A stretch of 64,000 bases of DNA, taken from contig JAAWAV010000026.1 of assembly GCA_022792335.1 (NCBI GenBank), forward strand, positions 1 to 64,000, given 5' to 3'. Each line of letters starts with the position of its first letter. Within the stretch, counting starts at the first letter, position 1. The notes under the pieces are model-generated. The model had not been told where the DNA came from, searched no databases, and was given only the letters and a program-made list of their open reading frames with translations. Below, piece after piece: positions 61,529 to 64,000 of the stretch. Origin of the DNA: Lachnospiraceae bacterium (GTDB lineage: Bacteria; Bacillota; Clostridia; Lachnospirales; Lachnospiraceae). Position numbers and translations under genes: made by a program.

Positions 61529-61744
61529 ATGGCATTGTCACTGGATTCCAAGATTAAGGAGATTATGAGATCAGAAGAGGGAAGAGCAGTTATGGAAAAG
61601 TGGGCTCCCGGCTCCACTTCCAATCCCAGTATGAAGCTGGTGGGGGCGCTTACCTACCGGAAACTTTTAAGTTATCCGGAGTCGGCCGAGGTGGCTGTAC
61701 ACGCCGATGAGATCGATGCCGATCTAAAAGCCTGCTCCAGATAG
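61529..61744 (+). CDS. 71-residue helical protein, unknown
   Basis: Starts at ATG 61529 (MALSLDSKIKEIMRSEEGRAVMEKW) eight bases after AAGGAGG. Mostly helix; the segment SEEGRAVMEKWAPG resembles short helical domains found at the ends of some clostridial glycosidases. No signal or span. It lies 175 bases after the hydrolase, whose own downstream frame extends into it only by shadow. Function unknown. Confidence 0.72.
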   Translation: MALSLDSKIKEIMRSEEGRAVMEKWAPGSTSNPSMKLVGALTYRKLLSYPESAEVAVHADEIDADLKACSR

Positions 61745-61800
61745 GCATGTTGCAAAAAATACGGAAGAAAAGCGAGTTTTTCTAAGTTTCATGAATCAGA

Positions 61801-61900
61801 AAGCCCCGTCGATGCTTCTCGTCAGACAGGCCGGTTTTGCAGATTTTGCTGCGCTGCAAAACCTTCCTATCGTCTGCCGGGGAACGTCGGAGGGGCTTTT
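61801..61900. terminator. long nested hairpin terminator between convergent genes
   Basis: Outer AAGCCCC (61801-61807) pairs with GGGGCTT (61892-61898) and is followed by TTT. Inside, CAGAC/GTCTG and AGG/CCT pair, and the apex is GGTTTTGCAG/CTGCAAAACC (61833-61842/61854-61863). The reverse strand also ends GGGGCTTTC, so it can serve both directions. Confidence 0.7.
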
Positions 61901-62038
61901 ATACGTGAGAGAGAAACATCTGCTTTTCTTCCTGTTTTTTGGGGATTTTTTTGCGAAATAAGGAGATTCAGGCGCACCGGTGCATCAGCTTCGCATGACG
62001 CTCCGCCGGGAGGCGTGTATCCGATCATTCCAGACATG

Positions 62039-63574
62039 TCAGCGGTCGTGTATGGCGGACTCAATATGGAGCGCTTTCAAGATGATCTGCAATTGCAACC
62101 GCTTATCCGGGTCCTCCAGGTCAAAAGGAAGCTCCTGAGAAATCCTTCCCATTCGCTCGATGAGAGTACTTCGGTGGATAAAAAGCCGCCTGGCCGCTTT
62201 GGCATAGGACATATTTTCCTCCAGGAATACGGAGAGGGTTTCCAGATAGGAGACCTCGGAATTTTGGTCATGTTCCAGAAGAGTCCGGAAACCGACGGGA
62301 AAATAAGCCTCCACGGGAAAGCCGCCAAAGGAATTTACTACCATTTCCTGGAGGGCATAGTCGGAAAAGATATAGAGATTCCGGCCAGGGGCATAGAGCT
62401 GGCCATTCTCAATGGCAGCTTCAGCCTGAAAATAATAGGTGCGGATCAGGAACAGGTCAGGGAAATCATTGCTGATCCCGACGCAGAGCTGCATTTCTTC
62501 CACCAGAGAGGACAGCTTTTTTGTGACATCTCCGGAAAGAGGCGCTGTCTTGCTCAAATGTCCGGCGGGAATCAGGCCCAGGATGGTAGTATTCTGTTCA
62601 AAAAAAGTACTGTCCGGGAACAGAGATTCCATGACAGAGCAGAGATAGCCGACGGGAAGGGTGGAAAACTGTTTTAGACAGTGGATAGAGAGGCAGAGCC
62701 AGCTTTGGCTGTAACGGGAAGCCTTTAAAAGCAGTTTCTGACTGGGACCAAGAGGCATTTCATTCATCAGGTTTTGGAGGATTTTTTTCAAGGAGCCCCG
62801 CTCGTTGGCAAGAAGGCTTGGAGAAAGTTCCGCCGCCTTTTCGATCATTCGGGCCAGATATTCCGCCAGCATTTCTTCACCGGGCACAAAGGGCCGGCCG
62901 GCTTCCTCAATATAGAGACAGCCTACATATTCGTCACTGGAATCAAAGAGGTTCACGCAAAGTACGTTCCCTTCGTCCAGCTCCATCTGGAAGGAACCAT
63001 GGGCGTCCATGCGGAGCTCTTTTTGTTTTAGAAAAGTCAGAAAGGCTTCCGGTTCCAGCTTGGCATGGGGAAGGTTCCAGCGGTCGTTCTTCCATCGTTT
63101 TTGCCTGGTGAGGACAGAGGCTACATACTGGAAAGACGAGTTGATAACCAGGATGGGACGTTCCAACACAGGACAGGAACACTCCAGGATGTCCTGAATG
63201 GTGGGAGATTTTAGGAACAGAGACAGGAGACGGCTCTCCCAGAGGTGGAAGCGCCCGTAAATTTCCTGAAGGCTTTTATAGACCTGAAAAAAATCCACCT
63301 TCTTTTTGATCAGGAGGACGGTGGCGTGCTCCTTGTAATAGGAAAGACGGGAGTGCTCTCCGATACAGACTACCACTACGTTTTTTTCAATCACGGGCCT
63401 CTGGGGCAGATGTTCTGCGGTGGCCAGATAGAGGTGATTGGACAAAAAGCGCAGGGTGTTGTCAATATAGAGCTCCGGTTCTGCCAGAAGGAGTTTTGTT
63501 CCGGCCTCCCCGTACATTGTGACGGTGTATCTCTGATTCAGATGTTCAAAAAGAATGTGCGCGTTCAGTTCCAT
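62039..63574 (-). CDS. PucR/CdaR-type transcription regulator
   Basis: 511 residues from ATG 63574, after AAGGAGG. A variable sensor part (1-430) precedes the C-terminal PucR helix-turn-helix (about 455-505): LEENMSYAKAARRLFIHRSTLIERMGRISQELPFDLEDPDKRLQLQI. Family members control purine, sugar-diacid or amino-acid catabolism genes. It is divergent from the SDR gene at 63784 and convergent with the hydrolase cluster; the SDR gene is the likeliest target. Confidence 0.87.
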   Translation of the reverse strand: MELNAHILFEHLNQRYTVTMYGEAGTKLLLAEPELYIDNTLRFLSNHLYLATAEHLPQRPVIEKNVVVVCIGEHSRLSYYKEHATVLLIKKKVDFFQVYKSLQEIYGRFHLWESRLLSLFLKSPTIQDILECSCPVLERPILVINSSFQYVASVLTRQKRWKNDRWNLPHAKLEPEAFLTFLKQKELRMDAHGSFQMELDEGNVLCVNLFDSSDEYVGCLYIEEAGRPFVPGEEMLAEYLARMIEKAAELSPSLLANERGSLKKILQNLMNEMPLGPSQKLLLKASRYSQSWLCLSIHCLKQFSTLPVGYLCSVMESLFPDSTFFEQNTTILGLIPAGHLSKTAPLSGDVTKKLSSLVEEMQLCVGISNDFPDLFLIRTYYFQAEAAIENGQLYAPGRNLYIFSDYALQEMVVNSFGGFPVEAYFPVGFRTLLEHDQNSEVSYLETLSVFLEENMSYAKAARRLFIHRSTLIERMGRISQELPFDLEDPDKRLQLQIILKALHIESAIHDR

Positions 63575-63597
63575 ATTCCGTCCTCCTTGTTGATTTT

Positions 63598-63626
63598 ATT
63601 GTAAAGAAAAAGAAGAAAAATGTCAA
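63598..63626 (-). promoter_or_regulatory. promoter of the PucR-type regulator
   Basis: On the minus strand TTGACA (63626-63621), 17-base T/C-rich spacer, TACAAT (63603-63598). Very close to consensus. Confidence 0.85.
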
Positions 63627-63783
63627 ATGCCTCCCCGCATTTTTAATGGGTTTGGGAGGAAAAAAACCTGTAAACCGCAGGATTTCAAAATCAGAGCGAT
63701 GCCTTCATAATGGAGCAAAGTATCTGAGAGTGGTTTGCTTTGAAACGGCAAATCGTTATGAATCATTACGAAGGAGGTTTTTT

Positions 63784-64000
63784 ATGGGGGTTGATGCGAA
63801 TGCGGCCAATGTCGCCATGTTAAAGGGGTATGTGAAGGCCGCCAGGCCGATGGAGGAGATGTTTTCTGTAAAAGGCAAGGTAGCGGTGGTGACTGGAGCG
63901 ACTTCCGGCCTTGGCTTTAACATTGCGCTCAGGCTTTTGCAGGGCGGCGCCAGGGTGGTGATTGCCGGCAGTTCCCAGACCAAGGGGGATCATGCGCTGC
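63784..64000 (+). CDS. SDR-family oxidoreductase, 3' cut by the window
   Basis: Starts at ATG 63784 (MGVDANAANVAMLKGYVKAARPMEEMF) after AAGGAGG. A 28-residue N-terminal extension is followed by KGKVAVVTGATSGLGFNIALRLLQGGARVVIAG, the Rossmann cofactor motif TGATSGLG. The visible part is 72 codons; the active-site Tyr/Lys lies beyond the edge. It is divergent from the PucR-type regulator and probably under its control. Substrate unknown. Confidence 0.85.
   Translation, partial: MGVDANAANVAMLKGYVKAARPMEEMFSVKGKVAVVTGATSGLGFNIALRLLQGGARVVIAGSSQTKGDHAL

Overview
The window reads as a chromosome segment of an anaerobic Gram-positive of the class Clostridia, most likely Lachnospiraceae. This rests on the strong AGGAGG-type ribosome binding sites, the T-box leader, the PASTA kinase/PP2C pair, the FtsK-MurE-MurF-PriA-Def-Fmt-RsmB-RlmN order, the high-cysteine spore-type protein and the sigma/anti-sigma style. 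Base composition looks near 50% GC by eye, except for one AT-rich island. Species cannot be fixed from the sequence alone.

Layout. 1-174: end of a tRNA-Val, a tRNA-Met and a terminator. 281-2759: a decayed sugar-acid-type locus with three successive broken genes (SDR dehydrogenase, beta-propeller lactonase, Ldh2-type dehydrogenase). 2861-4569: PspA plus an SPFH/zinc-ribbon partner. 4622-8370: PcrA helicase facing a convergent RlmD-type rRNA methyltransferase. 8538-11610: a small acidic membrane protein, a lipoprotein and a Na/phosphate symporter-PhoU fusion. 11833-33699: a dense, almost entirely plus-strand housekeeping run: ftsK, murE-like, murF, priA, def, fmt, a zinc metallopeptidase, rsmB, rlmN, prpC, prkC, rsgA, rpe, thiN, a pyridoxal kinase, maf, a Cof-type phosphatase and a PrsA-like lipoprotein.

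33860-42367 is regulatory and envelope related: a high-cysteine spore-type protein, an Lrp regulator, a DUF5662 protein, an AgrA/AgrC-like pair with a clear LytTR operator and a coupled coiled-coil small protein, an AraC/effector-binding regulator, an OmpR/HisKA pair and a metallophosphoesterase. 42413-48808 holds scpA-scpB, proC, two aminotransferases and a convergent citrate synthase.

49124-55188 is the most unusual part. Two paralogous ECF sigma/anti-sigma operons flank an AT-rich three-gene cassette: a TIGR04255-like protein, a Panacea (DUF4065) antitoxin-like protein and a small unknown protein with toxin-like size and position. This is the best candidate for a little-described accessory system. 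After it come a Trp T-box with trpB-trpA (the TrpA is divergent in its phosphate-binding loops), a GH42 beta-galactosidase, a tiny translationally coupled ORF with an anti-SD-perfect RBS, a lipoprotein alpha/beta hydrolase, a 71-aa small protein, a convergent PucR-type regulator and the start of another SDR cut by the window edge.

All family names come from reading motifs in the translations; no database search was run. Start sites were moved inside several long frames where a good ribosome binding site and the family N-terminus agree.
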